Translations under genes and position numbers: made by a program | Shown here: one piece after another, positions 1 to 9,023 of the stretch | Position numbering within the stretch: the stretch's first letter is position 1 | How the letters are laid out: the number at the start of each line of letters is the position of its first letter | Source of the DNA: Ruegeria pomeroyi | GTDB lineage: Bacteria > Pseudomonadota > Alphaproteobacteria > Rhodobacterales > Rhodobacteraceae | Length of the DNA stretch: 64,000 nucleotides | Assembly (NCBI RefSeq): GCF_021405525.1 | Contig: NZ_JAGQAG010000001.1 | Span: 2,170,001 to 2,234,000 of the forward strand | Direction of reading: 5' to 3' | The notes under the pieces: generated by a model | What the model saw: the letters and a program-made list of their open reading frames with translations, nothing else | Databases searched by the model: none | Told to the model about the DNA's origin: nothing

Positions 1-739
1 CACGCCAACGGCCCATCGCCGGGTCCTGGCCCAGATATTCGACGCCCACATTGTGGCCGCCGATATAGCCGGTATGCCCATCCACCACGACCGTCTTGCG
101 ATGGTTGCGATAGTTTACCTGAAACCGGGTATTGGGACCGCGCTGCTTGCGCGGGTCGGCGATGTCGATCCCGGCGGCGCGCAGATCCTCGACATAGCTG
201 TCCGACAAACGGTAGCTGCCGATCGCGTCGGTGAGGAACCGCACCTTGACGCCACGCCGGGCCGCCGCGATCAGCCGGTCGCGCAGTTCCAGCCCCAGAT
301 CGTCGTCGCGCACGATATAGAACTGGATCAGCACATAGTGGCGCGCGGCATCGATGGCGGCAAAGAGCGCGGCAAATGTGGCCTCGCCATCGACCAGCAG
401 CCGGGCGCCATTGCCCCGGCTCACCGCCATATGGGCGATCTTTTCAAAAGGGCGGGTGTTGACCAGAACCCGGTCGGGATCGGGGGCGGTGGCATCGGCA
501 TGTGCGCGCAGCCCGGCCACCACCCGCTCACTCTCGCGCCGCGCGATGCGGTAGCCGCGAAACCGATGATGGCCAAGGAACAGGTAGAGCGGCACCGAGG
601 CCCAGGGCAGGGTGAGCAGGAACACCACCCAGCCGACCGCGCCCTGCGGCGTGCGCGCGGTGCGCGCCGCCTGCACCGCGCAGACGATCGACGCCCCGTA
701 GAGGCAGAAGACGATCAGCGACAGAAGAGCGGTCCACAT
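1..739 (-). CDS. cls: Cardiolipin synthase (phospholipase D family), 3' end outside window
   Basis: The visible 246 codons start at an ATG (complement of 737-739) and run off the left edge. The N-terminus has two hydrophobic segments (about residues 3-25 and 38-56), as in ClsA-type membrane enzymes. A phospholipase D motif H-x-K-x4-D is visible at H213, K215 and D220. The family joins two phosphatidylglycerol molecules into cardiolipin at the inner membrane and normally has a second HKD motif, which would lie beyond the window. Membrane anchor plus HKD makes cardiolipin synthase more likely than a soluble PLD nuclease. Confidence 0.85.
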   Translation of the reverse strand, partial: MWTALLSLIVFCLYGASIVCAVQAARTARTPQGAVGWVVFLLTLPWASVPLYLFLGHHRFRGYRIARRESERVVAGLRAHADATAPDPDRVLVNTRPFEKIAHMAVSRGNGARLLVDGEATFAALFAAIDAARHYVLIQFYIVRDDDLGLELRDRLIAAARRGVKVRFLTDAIGSYRLSDSYVEDLRAAGIDIADPRKQRGPNTRFQVNYRNHRKTVVVDGHTGYIGGHNVGVEYLGQDPAMGRWR

Positions 740-789
740 GTCAAAGCCTTAGCAGGCGCACGCGCGATGGCATAGCCCCGGATGCCGGT

Positions 790-1920
790 TCAGACCTCGG
801 CCCGCATCCTCTGTTCCAGCCGGGACAGGTCCGCGCGCAGCTCAGACCGGATCGGGCCGGGGCGCTGCGTGTCGGCCAGCGTGGTGAACCAGGTCTCGGG
901 GCGGGGCGCGTGGCGCTGCCGCTGCCACGTGAGGTCGCGCAGCACCGCCTCCGCCTCAGGCGGCAGGCGGTCGGGGATCTCGGCGCCGCTGAGCGTGGCC
1001 CAGACCCCGGTCCAGGCGCGTGCCACGCTCCACGGGTTGTAGCCGCCGCCGCCCAGCACCAGCAGGCGCGGGCAGAGTGCCGCCAGTGCCCGCACCGTGT
1101 CCCGGTGCGCGCAGTTGGACAGCGTCAGCCGCGACAGCGGGTCCTCGGCCACCGCATCGGCGCCGCATTGCAACACAACCGCGTCGGGGCGGAAACCGGA
1201 GACCGCAGGCAGGATCAAGTGATCTAGGATCAGCGCGAACTCGCTGTCATTGAGATTGCGCCCCACCGGCAGGTTCAGCGCCGCGCCGCCCGCGTCCTCC
1301 TCGAGCGCGCCGGTAAAGGGCCAGCGCCGCGCCTCGTGGAGCGAGATCATGCGCACCGTCTGCGACCCCTGAAAGGCCGAGGCGACCCCGTCGCAATGAT
1401 GCGCGTCGATATCGGCATAGGCGACGCGGGTGCAGCCCAGCCGTTGCAGCGCCAGAACCGCCAGCACCGGGTCGTTGAGATAGCAGAACCCGCCGGCGCG
1501 GTCGGCAAAGCCGTGATGCGTGCCGCCGCCGGGGTTGAACACGCGATGGCCCTGCGCCACCAGCTCGGCCCCCAAGAGCGAGCCGCCCGCTGCCGTGGCC
1601 GGGCGCCGGAACATCTCGGCAAAGACCGGGTTGGGCAAGGTGCCCAACCCGTGGCGGGTGCGGGTCTCCTCGCTCACCGCCTGTTCGGCCTCGGCCCGTT
1701 GCAGCGCGGCGATATAGTCGGGTGTGTGAAACGCGGTGAGCGCGGCGGGCCGCGCGCGCGGGCTGGTGCGGTATTGGCCGGGTGCGAACCAGTCCAGCGC
1801 CCGGCATAGATCGATTACCGTTGACACGCGCGGGATCGCCAGCGGATGCACCGCGCCATAGGTCGAGCGACGATAGATCTCGGATCCGATGAACAGGGCC
1901 TCGGGCAGGGGGGCTGTCAC
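790..1920 (-). CDS. Histone deacetylase family protein (AcuC-like amidohydrolase)
   Basis: Zinc-dependent deacetylase fold of 376 residues. The tandem histidines H135-H136 follow a GGGTHHGF motif, the metal-binding stretch is DIDAHH around D172 and H174, a further Asp lies near D255, and a glycine-rich LVLGGGGYNPW closes the active site. The family removes acetyl groups from lysines or small amines; the bacterial substrate cannot be read from sequence. The start chosen is the GTG at 1918-1920, which overlaps the TGA of the upstream permease gene (GTGA), suggesting translational coupling. Longer in-frame starts would lie inside the permease gene and are rejected. Confidence 0.87.
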   Translation of the reverse strand: MTAPLPEALFIGSEIYRRSTYGAVHPLAIPRVSTVIDLCRALDWFAPGQYRTSPRARPAALTAFHTPDYIAALQRAEAEQAVSEETRTRHGLGTLPNPVFAEMFRRPATAAGGSLLGAELVAQGHRVFNPGGGTHHGFADRAGGFCYLNDPVLAVLALQRLGCTRVAYADIDAHHCDGVASAFQGSQTVRMISLHEARRWPFTGALEEDAGGAALNLPVGRNLNDSEFALILDHLILPAVSGFRPDAVVLQCGADAVAEDPLSRLTLSNCAHRDTVRALAALCPRLLVLGGGGYNPWSVARAWTGVWATLSGAEIPDRLPPEAEAVLRDLTWQRQRHAPRPETWFTTLADTQRPGPIRSELRADLSRLEQRMRAEV

Positions 1921-2993
1921 GCGTTTGGGTCCTGCGCCTCGGGGTGGCCGTCCTTGGACATCAGCACCGCCACCGGCCGCAGCGCGGGGACATGGCGGAA
2001 CACGATCAGCATGCAGACCGTGAGCGGCACGCTGAGAAAGGCACCGATCAGCCCCCAGACCGCCGTCCAGAAGGTCAGCGCCAGGATCACCATGAAGGTG
2101 GACATGTTCAGCGACCGCCCCAACAGCGCCGGGTCGAGGAAATTGCCGATCAGGAATTGCACCGTGCCGCAAAAGAAAACGATGACCAGAAAGGGCGTGA
2201 TGGTGTCGAACTGCACCAGCGAGGCAAGCGCCGGAAAGATCACCGCCACGATAGACCCGATCGAGGGAATGAAGTTCAGTGCGAATGTCAGCACTGCCCA
2301 GGTCTCGGCAAACTCCAGCCCCAGCAGGGTGAACACGGCATAGCTGATGCCGGCGGTCAGCAGGCTGACGAATGTCTTGACGCCCAGATAGCTTTGCAGA
2401 TTGTGCGAGATCGCCTCCATCACCTGACTCATGTCCCGGCCCAGTTGGGGGTCACGGGCGGCCAGCAGCAGCTTGATGCCAAGCACCCGCCGCTCGGCCA
2501 GCAGGAACGCCACATAGAGCGAGACCAGCAGGAAAGTGTTGAGCAGCGAGGTAGCGCCGCCCAGCGCGGTCCGTGTCAGGGCCGACAGATCGATGCGGAT
2601 CAGGTTGTCGCGCACGAACGCGGTGACCTCTTCGCCCAAGAGTGCCGCAACCCGGGTCACCGCCTCGTCAAAGGCATTCTCGTAACTTGCGATGGCGCGG
2701 GCGAATTGCGTGGCCTGTCCCCCGATCACCGCGATCATGACGAAGAGACCCGCCAGCACCACCGTGATCCCCGCCAGCGTGGTCAGCCATTCGGGCGCGC
2801 CGGTGGCGGCATGTACCCGGTCGCTGATCGCGGTTACAAGAACATAGACCAGAAAGGCCAGCGCCAGCGGGATCAGAAACCCCGCCCCGGCATAAAGCGC
2901 CAGCACGGCCAGCGCCAACACGATGGCAATGTCGCGCAGCTGGGCCAGCTGCGGGTCGGAAGAGGGCGCGGGATCGGACGGTGTTTGTTGCAT
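1917..2993 (-). CDS. AI-2E family transporter (PF01594-type permease)
   Basis: Integral membrane protein of 358 residues with a hydrophobic pair at the N-terminus, a long amphipathic middle region and a C-terminal hydrophobic block containing the conserved NFIPSIGS and IGNFLDPALLG stretches of the family. Named members (TqsA) have been linked to autoinducer-2 export and others to Na+/H+ or small-molecule transport, so the substrate is open. The ATG at 2993 is preferred to a GTG six codons upstream. It overlaps the following deacetylase gene by 4 nt, so the two are probably co-transcribed. Confidence 0.8.
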   Translation of the reverse strand: MQQTPSDPAPSSDPQLAQLRDIAIVLALAVLALYAGAGFLIPLALAFLVYVLVTAISDRVHAATGAPEWLTTLAGITVVLAGLFVMIAVIGGQATQFARAIASYENAFDEAVTRVAALLGEEVTAFVRDNLIRIDLSALTRTALGGATSLLNTFLLVSLYVAFLLAERRVLGIKLLLAARDPQLGRDMSQVMEAISHNLQSYLGVKTFVSLLTAGISYAVFTLLGLEFAETWAVLTFALNFIPSIGSIVAVIFPALASLVQFDTITPFLVIVFFCGTVQFLIGNFLDPALLGRSLNMSTFMVILALTFWTAVWGLIGAFLSVPLTVCMLIVFRHVPALRPVAVLMSKDGHPEAQDPNA

Positions 2994-3149
2994 ATCCGGG
3001 CTATGTTGCACCGGGCGCGCCGCGGCTGCAATCGTTGCCGTTTTGGAGACACAGAGAGTATGTAAAAGAGCATTGACAACCGTTGGTTGTTTTTGGTTTT
3101 TTGCCGCCAGCAGTGAGTACGTAGTTGGTTAGTGTTGGAGTTGAACTGA

Positions 3150-3578
3150 ATGAGACCCGCGTTCTATTTGTTGTCAGGTTCCGCGATTGCCCTAATGGTA
3201 CTCTCCTCACTTCTCTTCCTCTTCACATCTGATTTCGACAAGTTCGCCAGAGCAACGATCAGAGAGCTGGGGCACAATTCCGACCCGCAACAGGTGACTG
3301 ACGCTGTCCTTCGCTACTTGGAGCAAAAGCGGATTGATGATCCGATCGCATTTTTCGGCGAAAACATGGACGAAACCATTGTTCTTAAGGCGGACGATCC
3401 GAAACTGGCGGATGAACAGAGAAGATTGGTTGCCCGGGCAGACGCAAAGCTGTTGACCTCGTTCAGCAGCAAGTATTTCCGAAGGCCGCTGGCCAATTAC
3501 GAATTGCAGGTTCGCGTGTGGGACCTGTATTCGGGTGATCGCGAGATAACGACCCAGATCTATCTGAACGCGCCCTAG
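3150..3578 (+). CDS. Hypothetical small membrane-anchored protein
   Basis: I do not recognise the family. The 142-residue product starts with a hydrophobic helix (about residues 5-27) followed by a charged, mainly helical soluble part ending in a beta-rich tail. A GGAG at about 3134-3137 lies a suitable distance before the ATG. Base composition is lower in G+C than the flanking genes, suggesting relatively recent acquisition or weak constraint. The gene is divergent from the AI-2E permease. The opposite strand also carries a long open frame, but it lacks a ribosome binding site and has a very basic composition. Confidence 0.55.
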   Translation: MRPAFYLLSGSAIALMVLSSLLFLFTSDFDKFARATIRELGHNSDPQQVTDAVLRYLEQKRIDDPIAFFGENMDETIVLKADDPKLADEQRRLVARADAKLLTSFSSKYFRRPLANYELQVRVWDLYSGDREITTQIYLNAP

Positions 3579-3614
3579 CTGGAACCCCGCTCGGCAAACC
3601 GCTAGGTTACCGTT

Positions 3615-4463
3615 ATGATGCGTTCTGCAATTCCCTCGCTCTCCCTTCCGCTGCGCGCGGTCTGGCTGGCGCTCAGCCGGTTTCAGGCCAAAAGCGGTTT
3701 CGTCATGAGCAGCCATGTCGCGATGTCGATGATGATGGCGCTGTTTCCTTTCATCCTCTTCACCGTGGCGCTGGCGGGCAGTCTCAGCCAGAATCTCGTG
3801 ACAGACGACCTGATCCAGCTGATCTTTGGCACCTGGCCCGAACAGGTTGCCACCCCCATCGTGGCCGAGCTGAACGCGGTGCTGGAGGGAGCGAATTCGC
3901 GCGTCATGACGCTGGGTGGCGTGCTGGCGGTCTATTTTGCCTCGAACGGGGTGGATGCGGTGCGCGAAGCGATGTCGCGGGCCTATCACGACGCGGAAAC
4001 GCGGCCCTTCTGGAAGACCCGGCTCCTGTGCATCGGGATCGTGGTGGGCGGCGGCGCCATCGTGCTGGCGGTGGCCGCGGTCGAGGTGGTGATGCCGATC
4101 TATACGCGGCTGGTCACCGAGGCCCTGCCGGGCGAGGCGCCGGACTGGCTGTCGGTCGAACGGCTAAGCTGGATTTTCGTGGTTGCGATGCCGGCGGGCG
4201 CGGTTCTGGCCTGCCATGCGCTCTTGCCCGCGCGGCGGCATCCGCTCAGGCGGATCCTTCCGGGGGTGGTGCTGACGCTGGTGCTCTGGGCCGGTTGCGG
4301 CTGGGGTTTCTCGCTCTATATCGCCAATTTCGCCAGCTATTCAGCGACCTATGCCGGGCTGGCAGGGGCGATGGCGGCGCTGATCTTTCTGTATCTGAAT
4401 GCCGCGATCCTGATCCTGGGGGCCGAGTTCAACGGCGCCTTGATAGACTTGGCGGGCGAGTAG
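3615..4463 (+). CDS. YihY/BrkB family membrane protein
   Basis: Predicted inner-membrane protein of 282 residues with about six transmembrane segments. The middle carries the family pattern YFASNGVDAVREAMSRAY, and the last helices include the conserved Y-L-N-A-A-I-x-I-x-G-A-E-x-N motif. Older annotations call the family 'ribonuclease BN', which is incorrect; its true role is unknown. The ATG-ATG at 3615/3618 leaves a short basic N-terminus before the first helix. It lies 36 nt after the small hypothetical gene and may share its transcript. Confidence 0.83.
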   Translation: MMRSAIPSLSLPLRAVWLALSRFQAKSGFVMSSHVAMSMMMALFPFILFTVALAGSLSQNLVTDDLIQLIFGTWPEQVATPIVAELNAVLEGANSRVMTLGGVLAVYFASNGVDAVREAMSRAYHDAETRPFWKTRLLCIGIVVGGGAIVLAVAAVEVVMPIYTRLVTEALPGEAPDWLSVERLSWIFVVAMPAGAVLACHALLPARRHPLRRILPGVVLTLVLWAGCGWGFSLYIANFASYSATYAGLAGAMAALIFLYLNAAILILGAEFNGALIDLAGE

Positions 4464-4823
4464 GCTGAGAGCCGACTGCCTCGAAGCGGCCCCGATTGTG
4501 CCATCGGATCGGCAGATCCTCGTGGCAGGCTGACAGTTCATCGGCCAGAAGGCCCCTGCTGCCGGAGAAATCGGATGCCAGTTCTTTGCGACGGAGGCAG
4601 ACATGCCCGCCTGTTCATGTTCTTGGATCAGCAAGGCCGGGCCGAGGCGATGGGCGCGCGGCTTTTCGCGCAATCGTTGAACGCCGGCGATGCGCTATGC
4701 CTGCTGTCGCGTGCCACGGCATCGTTTCAGCCACAACGGCTTGGGTGTCCAGATATGCTTGAGACCGGAGCCGGAAAACAAGTGTTTTCCGGGCCGTTTT
4801 CCGCGACGGAAAACGGCGCCCGC
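4464..4823. other. Intergenic region without a recognisable gene
   Basis: The space lies between the convergent YihY gene and rlmE. Short open frames on both strands have no ribosome binding site and no recognisable protein motif. The right end holds two related hairpins (separate entry). The rest may be decayed coding sequence, but I could not identify a source. Confidence 0.5.
4772..4817. repeat. Two adjacent hairpins sharing a GGAAAAC core
   Basis: The first hairpin pairs CGGAAAAC (4772-4779) with GTTTTCCG (4784-4791) around a 4-nt loop. The second pairs GCCGTTTTCCG (4793-4803) with CGGAAAACGGC (4807-4817) around a 3-nt loop. The same core therefore occurs four times in 46 nt. The pair lies 7 nt beyond the rlmE stop codon and could be its terminator, although neither strand has a clear T tract. 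Confidence 0.7.
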
Positions 4824-5525
4824 CTAGCCGCGAAAGCCGGTGGCCACCACAAACTTTTCGGAACTGTCCGACCGTGAGGCGGGTGGTTTCACGTTGGCGA
4901 CCTTGGTGAATTTCTGCTTGAGCAGTTTTTGCAGGTCGCCCTCGGCCCCCCCGGCCAGTACCTTGGCCACAAAGGTTCCGCCCTCTTCGAGCACGTCGAA
5001 GGCCAGATAGGCCGCCGCCTCGCACAGCGCGATGATTCGCAGGTGATCGGTCTGCTTGTGGCCCGAAGACGAGGCCGCCATGTCCGACATCACCACATCC
5101 GCCTTGCCGCCCAGCCACTCCTTGATCCGGTCATCCGCACCGTCGTCGAGGAAATCGAGCTGATGGATCTCGGCCCCCGCGATCGGTTCGACCTCTTGCA
5201 GGTCGATGCCCAGCACCCGGCCCACGCGCTTGTCGCTGCGCTCGCCCAGCGCGTTGACACGTTTGACCGCCACCTGACACCAGCCGCCGGGGGCGCAACC
5301 CAGATCGACCACCCGCGCTCCCGGCACCAGAAAGCGGAACTTGTCGTCCAGTTCGAGGATCTTGAACGCCGCGCGCCCGCGATAGCCTTCGGCCTGCGCC
5401 CGCTTGACATAGGGGTCGTTCAACTGGCGTTGCAGCCAGCGGGTCGAGCTGAGCTTGCGCCCGCGGGCGGTCTTGACCTTGACCTTGAGGTCACGCTGTC
5501 CGCGTCCGGATGTGTTCTTTGCCAT
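4824..5525 (-). CDS. rlmE: 23S rRNA (uridine-2552-2'-O)-methyltransferase RlmE
   Basis: The FtsJ/RrmJ family methylates the 2'-OH of U2552 in the A-loop of 23S rRNA using S-adenosylmethionine. The 233-residue protein has a basic N-terminus, the SAM motif [11 protein letters not shown] (residues 72-82), and the catalytic K-D-K pattern at K55, D148 (in SDMA) and K188. Length is slightly above the E. coli enzyme (209) because of the basic N-terminal extension. The gene follows ppx/gppA on the same strand with a 66-nt gap. Confidence 0.93.
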   Translation of the reverse strand: MAKNTSGRGQRDLKVKVKTARGRKLSSTRWLQRQLNDPYVKRAQAEGYRGRAAFKILELDDKFRFLVPGARVVDLGCAPGGWCQVAVKRVNALGERSDKRVGRVLGIDLQEVEPIAGAEIHQLDFLDDGADDRIKEWLGGKADVVMSDMAASSSGHKQTDHLRIIALCEAAAYLAFDVLEEGGTFVAKVLAGGAEGDLQKLLKQKFTKVANVKPPASRSDSSEKFVVATGFRG

Positions 5526-5591
5526 GTCGTCTGGCCTCTCTTTCGCTCAGGGCGATACGGCGATTGGCCGTCGGATTCAAGCCGCACGCGC

Positions 5592-6704
5592 TTAGAACGG
5601 TCCGTCCTCCAGCACCCCGTCGGCGCTCATCTGCGCGTATAGCAAGCCTTCGCGCAGGCCCCGGTCTGCCACCGACAGCCGGTCGGTGGGCCAGCATCTG
5701 AGCAGCGCCTGCAGGATCGCCGAGCCCGACATGATCAGCGCATGGCGATCCTCGCCGATGCGCGGGTCGCGGCGGCGTCCCTGCGGACCCAGGTCCAGAT
5801 AACCCCGGATCACCTTGTCGATCTGCTCGCTGGTCATGCGCAGCCCGTCGACCTTGGTCCGGTCATACCGTTTCAGCCCCAGGTGGCTGGCCGCCACCGT
5901 GGTGACGGTGCCACTGGTGCCGACGATCTGGAACCGGTCACGGCCCAGCTGGCTGCTATAGGGCACGAAATCGGCCAGTTGCTCTTCGAAGAACCAGCTC
6001 ATCAGCGCAAAGCGCGCAGAATCATCTTCGACATCGTTGAACTGGTCGCGCAGGGTCGCGACCCCCAGCGGCACGCTGATCCAGTCCACCACCTTGGCGG
6101 CGGGAAAGGGGCTCTCGGGCGGGTGAAACCCCGCGTGCAGCCGCATGATGGCCGAGGGTCGGTCACGGCGCGGCACCGAAGTGAGGTCGATCCAGACCAG
6201 CTCGGTCGAGCCACCGCCGATATCCACCACCAACAGCTGCTCCGAGCGGGTCGAGACCAGCGGCGCGCAGGAGATCACTGCCAGCCGGGCCTCTTCCTCG
6301 GGCTGGATGATCTCCAGTGTCAGGCCGGTCTCGCGTTTCACGTCGCGGATGAACTCGCGCGCGTTCTTGGCCCGGCGGCAGGCCTCGGTCGCGACCAGCC
6401 GCATCCGGTGCACCTTGTTGCGCTTGATCTTCTGCTGACAGATGCGCAGCGCCTGGATGGTGCGCGCCATCGACGAGCGCGACAGCCGACCTGTCCGTTC
6501 CAGCCCGGCACCGAGCTGGACCGACTTCGAGAAGCTGTCTACCACATGGAACCCGCTGCCCTTGGGCTGGGCGATCAGCATGCGGCAACTGTTTGTACCA
6601 AGATCGAGCGCCGCATAGAGGGCGTCAGGATCCGGCCGGTTCGGCGCGGGGCTTTCGACCGCTTTCGGGAACGCGCCCGCACCTTTGGGACGCTTGGGCG
6701 CCAT
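5592..6704 (-). CDS. Ppx/GppA family exopolyphosphatase / pppGpp phosphohydrolase
   Basis: ASKHA-fold phosphatase of 370 residues. Visible family motifs are YAALDLGTNSCRMLI near residue 30, VATEACRRAKN near residue 105, the phosphate-binding VVDIGGGSTELVW near 160, and a GTSGTVTT stretch later. Members cleave terminal phosphate from polyphosphate or convert pppGpp to ppGpp. The short single-domain length is typical of the alphaproteobacterial form, and sequence does not separate the two activities. A polyphosphate link would fit the phosphate genes elsewhere in the window, but that is inference. Confidence 0.87.
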   Translation of the reverse strand: MAPKRPKGAGAFPKAVESPAPNRPDPDALYAALDLGTNSCRMLIAQPKGSGFHVVDSFSKSVQLGAGLERTGRLSRSSMARTIQALRICQQKIKRNKVHRMRLVATEACRRAKNAREFIRDVKRETGLTLEIIQPEEEARLAVISCAPLVSTRSEQLLVVDIGGGSTELVWIDLTSVPRRDRPSAIMRLHAGFHPPESPFPAAKVVDWISVPLGVATLRDQFNDVEDDSARFALMSWFFEEQLADFVPYSSQLGRDRFQIVGTSGTVTTVAASHLGLKRYDRTKVDGLRMTSEQIDKVIRGYLDLGPQGRRRDPRIGEDRHALIMSGSAILQALLRCWPTDRLSVADRGLREGLLYAQMSADGVLEDGPF

Positions 6705-6791
6705 GTTTCACGCCCTCCGATTTCGTGTTAGGTTGAACCTAGGATCCGATCCGGCGCGGCGCAAGAGATTTCCCTGCGATCAGGGGCAGAA

Positions 6792-6809
6792 CCGTCACAC
6801 AGGTTTAAC
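6792..6809 (+). promoter_or_regulatory. Weak candidate Pho box upstream of the PhoX-family gene
   Basis: CCGTCAC, a 4-nt spacer, then GTTTAAC gives the 11-nt periodicity of PhoB half-sites, about 65 nt before the phosphatase ATG. The second half-site is poor, so this is only suggestive. Confidence 0.3.
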
Positions 6810-6873
6810 ACTCCCATGCGACAGCAACCGCGATAGCCGGCCCGCGTACCGGTCCGGATTCTGCTGGCAAGCC

Positions 6874-8769
6874 ATGGAGCACGCTGTGAAAAACGACGCT
6901 ACCCTGACATTCGACGAATTTGACGAGGCGGTGAACCCGCGCCCCGAGGACTGCGATTTCGACCATGTGGTCGAAGAGGCGCTGTCGCGCCGCGGCTTCC
7001 TGGGCGGGGTGCTGGCAATGGGCGGGTTCGCGGCCCTTGGCGGTGCGGTTCTGCCGCGCGGGGCCGAAGCCGCGACCAACCGCTTTGCCTTCGAGGCGGT
7101 GGCCGCCTCGACCGCGGACGAGATCGTCGTGCCCAAGGGGTTCAAGGCCGAGATTCTGGTGCGCTGGGCCGACCCGCTGTGGTCCGATGGGGTGGCCTTC
7201 GATCAGGCGACGCGCGGCACCGCCGCCAGCCAGGCGCGCGCCTTTGGCGACAATACCGACGGGATGGAGGTGTTCCATCACCAGGGCCGCACCCTGCTGG
7301 TGGTGAACAACGAATACACCAACCGCGAGATCATCTGGGGCAACCGCGCCGACGGCAAGGCCGAGACCGATGACGACGTGGAAAAGGGTCTGCTGGCCCA
7401 TGGCGTCACCGTGGTCGAACTGGCCCATGACGGCAGCCATTGGCAGGTGGTCACCGACAGCCCCTATAACCGCCGCATCACGCCGCGTACCGAGATGGCG
7501 CTGACCGGCCCCGCCGCAGGCCACGACCTGATGAAGACCGACACCGATCCGACCGGTACGGTGACCTTCGGCACCTGGAACAACTGTGGTTCGGGCAAGA
7601 CCCCATGGGGCACCTATCTGGCCTGCGAAGAGAATTTCAACGGTTACTTCTCCGCCGCTGACGAGGCGCATGAGGTCTCGGCGGAATTGGCGCGGTACGG
7701 CGTTTCGGCCAAGGACTGGGGCTATGGCTGGGCGCGGGTGGATGAGCGCTTTGACGTCGCAAAGAACCCCAACGAGCCCAACCGCGCAGGCTACGTCGTC
7801 GAGATCGACCCGCGTGACCCGAATTCGACCCCCAAGAAGCGCACCGCGCTGGGCCGGTTCAAGCACGAGAATGCCGAATGTGTCGTCAATCGCGACGGGC
7901 GACTGGTGATCTACATGGGCGATGACGAGCGGGGCGAATTCCTGTACCGCTATGTCTCGGACGGGGTCTATGCCGCCGGTGTCGATACCGACGCGCTGAT
8001 GGAAAATGGCACGCTTTACGCGGCCAGGTTCGACGCCTCGGGCAAGGGCATGTGGCTGGCGCTGACGCCCGAGGCCACCGGTATGAGCCAGGCCGAGATC
8101 TGTATCCATACCCGGATCGCGGCCTCGAAACTGGGCGCCACCACCATGGACCGCCCCGAATGGGTCACCCCCAATCCGAACGAGGACGAGGTCTATTGCG
8201 CGCTGACCAACAACAAGAACCGGGGCGTCAAGCCGAACAAGGGCGGTGACGACACCCCGGCCGAGGGGCCCAATCCGCGCGAAAAGAACAACTATGGCCA
8301 GATCGTGCGCTGGCGCCCCGAAGGCGGCGACCACACCGCCGAAGGGTTCGATTGGGATCTCTTCGTGCTGGCGGGCAACCCGACGGTGCATTCCGACGCT
8401 TACGCCGGGTCGGAAAACGTCAACGAGGGCAACATGTTCAACTCGCCTGACGGGTTGGCATTCGACAGCAACGGGCTGCTCTGGATCCAGACCGACGGCA
8501 AGTATTCGAACGAGGGCGACTTTGCCGGTCATGGAAACAACCAGATGCTGGCGGGCGATCCGGTGACCGGTGAGATTCGCCGCTTTCTGGTTGGCCCGCG
8601 CGAGGCCGAGATCACCGGCCTGTGCTGGTCGGGCGACCGCCGCACCATGTTCGTGGGCGTACAGCATCCGGGCGAGGATGGCGACAGCCACTGGCCCGAT
8701 GGTGGTGACAGCGTGCCGCGCTCGGCGATCATCGCCGTCACGCGCGAGGATGGCGGCCTGGTCGGCTGA
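6874..8769 (+). CDS. phoX: PhoX-family (DUF839) alkaline phosphatase, Tat-exported
   Basis: The family comprises calcium/iron-dependent phosphomonoesterases that release phosphate from organic esters outside the cytoplasm. The 631-residue protein carries a twin-arginine signal at residues 38-43 (SRRGFL) followed by a hydrophobic stretch and an A-x-A site near residue 66. Tat export suits an enzyme folded with metal cofactors. Downstream motifs such as TPWGTYLACEENFNGYF and the MFNSPDGLAFD block match the PhoX family. The ATG at 6874 was chosen because a 63-codon upstream extension overlaps the divergent ppx start and would bury the signal. PhoX is the common marine alkaline phosphatase, but some DUF839 paralogues have unproven activity. 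Confidence 0.8.
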   Translation: MEHAVKNDATLTFDEFDEAVNPRPEDCDFDHVVEEALSRRGFLGGVLAMGGFAALGGAVLPRGAEAATNRFAFEAVAASTADEIVVPKGFKAEILVRWADPLWSDGVAFDQATRGTAASQARAFGDNTDGMEVFHHQGRTLLVVNNEYTNREIIWGNRADGKAETDDDVEKGLLAHGVTVVELAHDGSHWQVVTDSPYNRRITPRTEMALTGPAAGHDLMKTDTDPTGTVTFGTWNNCGSGKTPWGTYLACEENFNGYFSAADEAHEVSAELARYGVSAKDWGYGWARVDERFDVAKNPNEPNRAGYVVEIDPRDPNSTPKKRTALGRFKHENAECVVNRDGRLVIYMGDDERGEFLYRYVSDGVYAAGVDTDALMENGTLYAARFDASGKGMWLALTPEATGMSQAEICIHTRIAASKLGATTMDRPEWVTPNPNEDEVYCALTNNKNRGVKPNKGGDDTPAEGPNPREKNNYGQIVRWRPEGGDHTAEGFDWDLFVLAGNPTVHSDAYAGSENVNEGNMFNSPDGLAFDSNGLLWIQTDGKYSNEGDFAGHGNNQMLAGDPVTGEIRRFLVGPREAEITGLCWSGDRRTMFVGVQHPGEDGDSHWPDGGDSVPRSAIIAVTREDGGLVG

Positions 8770-8795
8770 TACGCGCGACCCGCATCACAAACAGG

Positions 8796-8827
8796 AACCC
8801 CGGGCGCCGCAAGGCCCCGGGGTTTTT
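8796..8827 (+). terminator. Rho-independent terminator after the PhoX-family gene
   Basis: A 9-bp stem pairs 8796-8804 with 8816-8824 around an 11-nt loop, and T residues run to 8827. It lies 27 nt past the stop codon. Confidence 0.85.
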
Positions 8828-9023
8828 CGTGACATGATCATGGCTCATCATCTTGCTGAAGAATTCGGGCGGGCGCGGTCGCGCGATCCGGGTTAAGCCC
8901 TGTTGCGCGGAAGGTCCGAAAACGACAAAGGTCGCTGCACATCGCGCACGTGTCGAAATCGGACCGACCCCGCCCCATATTGACCGCTAGAACCGGCTCA
9001 CCGGATCAGGAGGAATCGACTGC

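Noticed and set aside
53-775. Long plus-strand open frame across the cardiolipin synthase region
   Set aside because: It is the complement of a gene whose reverse strand shows a membrane anchor and an HKD motif. Long antisense frames are common in GC-rich DNA.
1944-3065. Plus-strand frame of 373 codons opposite the AI-2E permease
   Set aside because: Composition is extremely rich in Gln, Arg and His, typical of an antisense shadow; the minus strand gives a clear permease.
3207-3989. Minus-strand frame opposite the small hypothetical and YihY genes
   Set aside because: It covers two plus-strand genes, one a clear family member, and has no ribosome binding site.
4575-4877. Small plus-strand frame before rlmE
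   Set aside because: It overlaps the hairpins and the rlmE end, and the product has no recognisable fold or ribosome binding site.
6805-8691. Minus-strand frame of 628 codons opposite the PhoX gene
   Set aside because: The plus strand has a Tat signal and PhoX motifs; the opposite frame matches no protein type.
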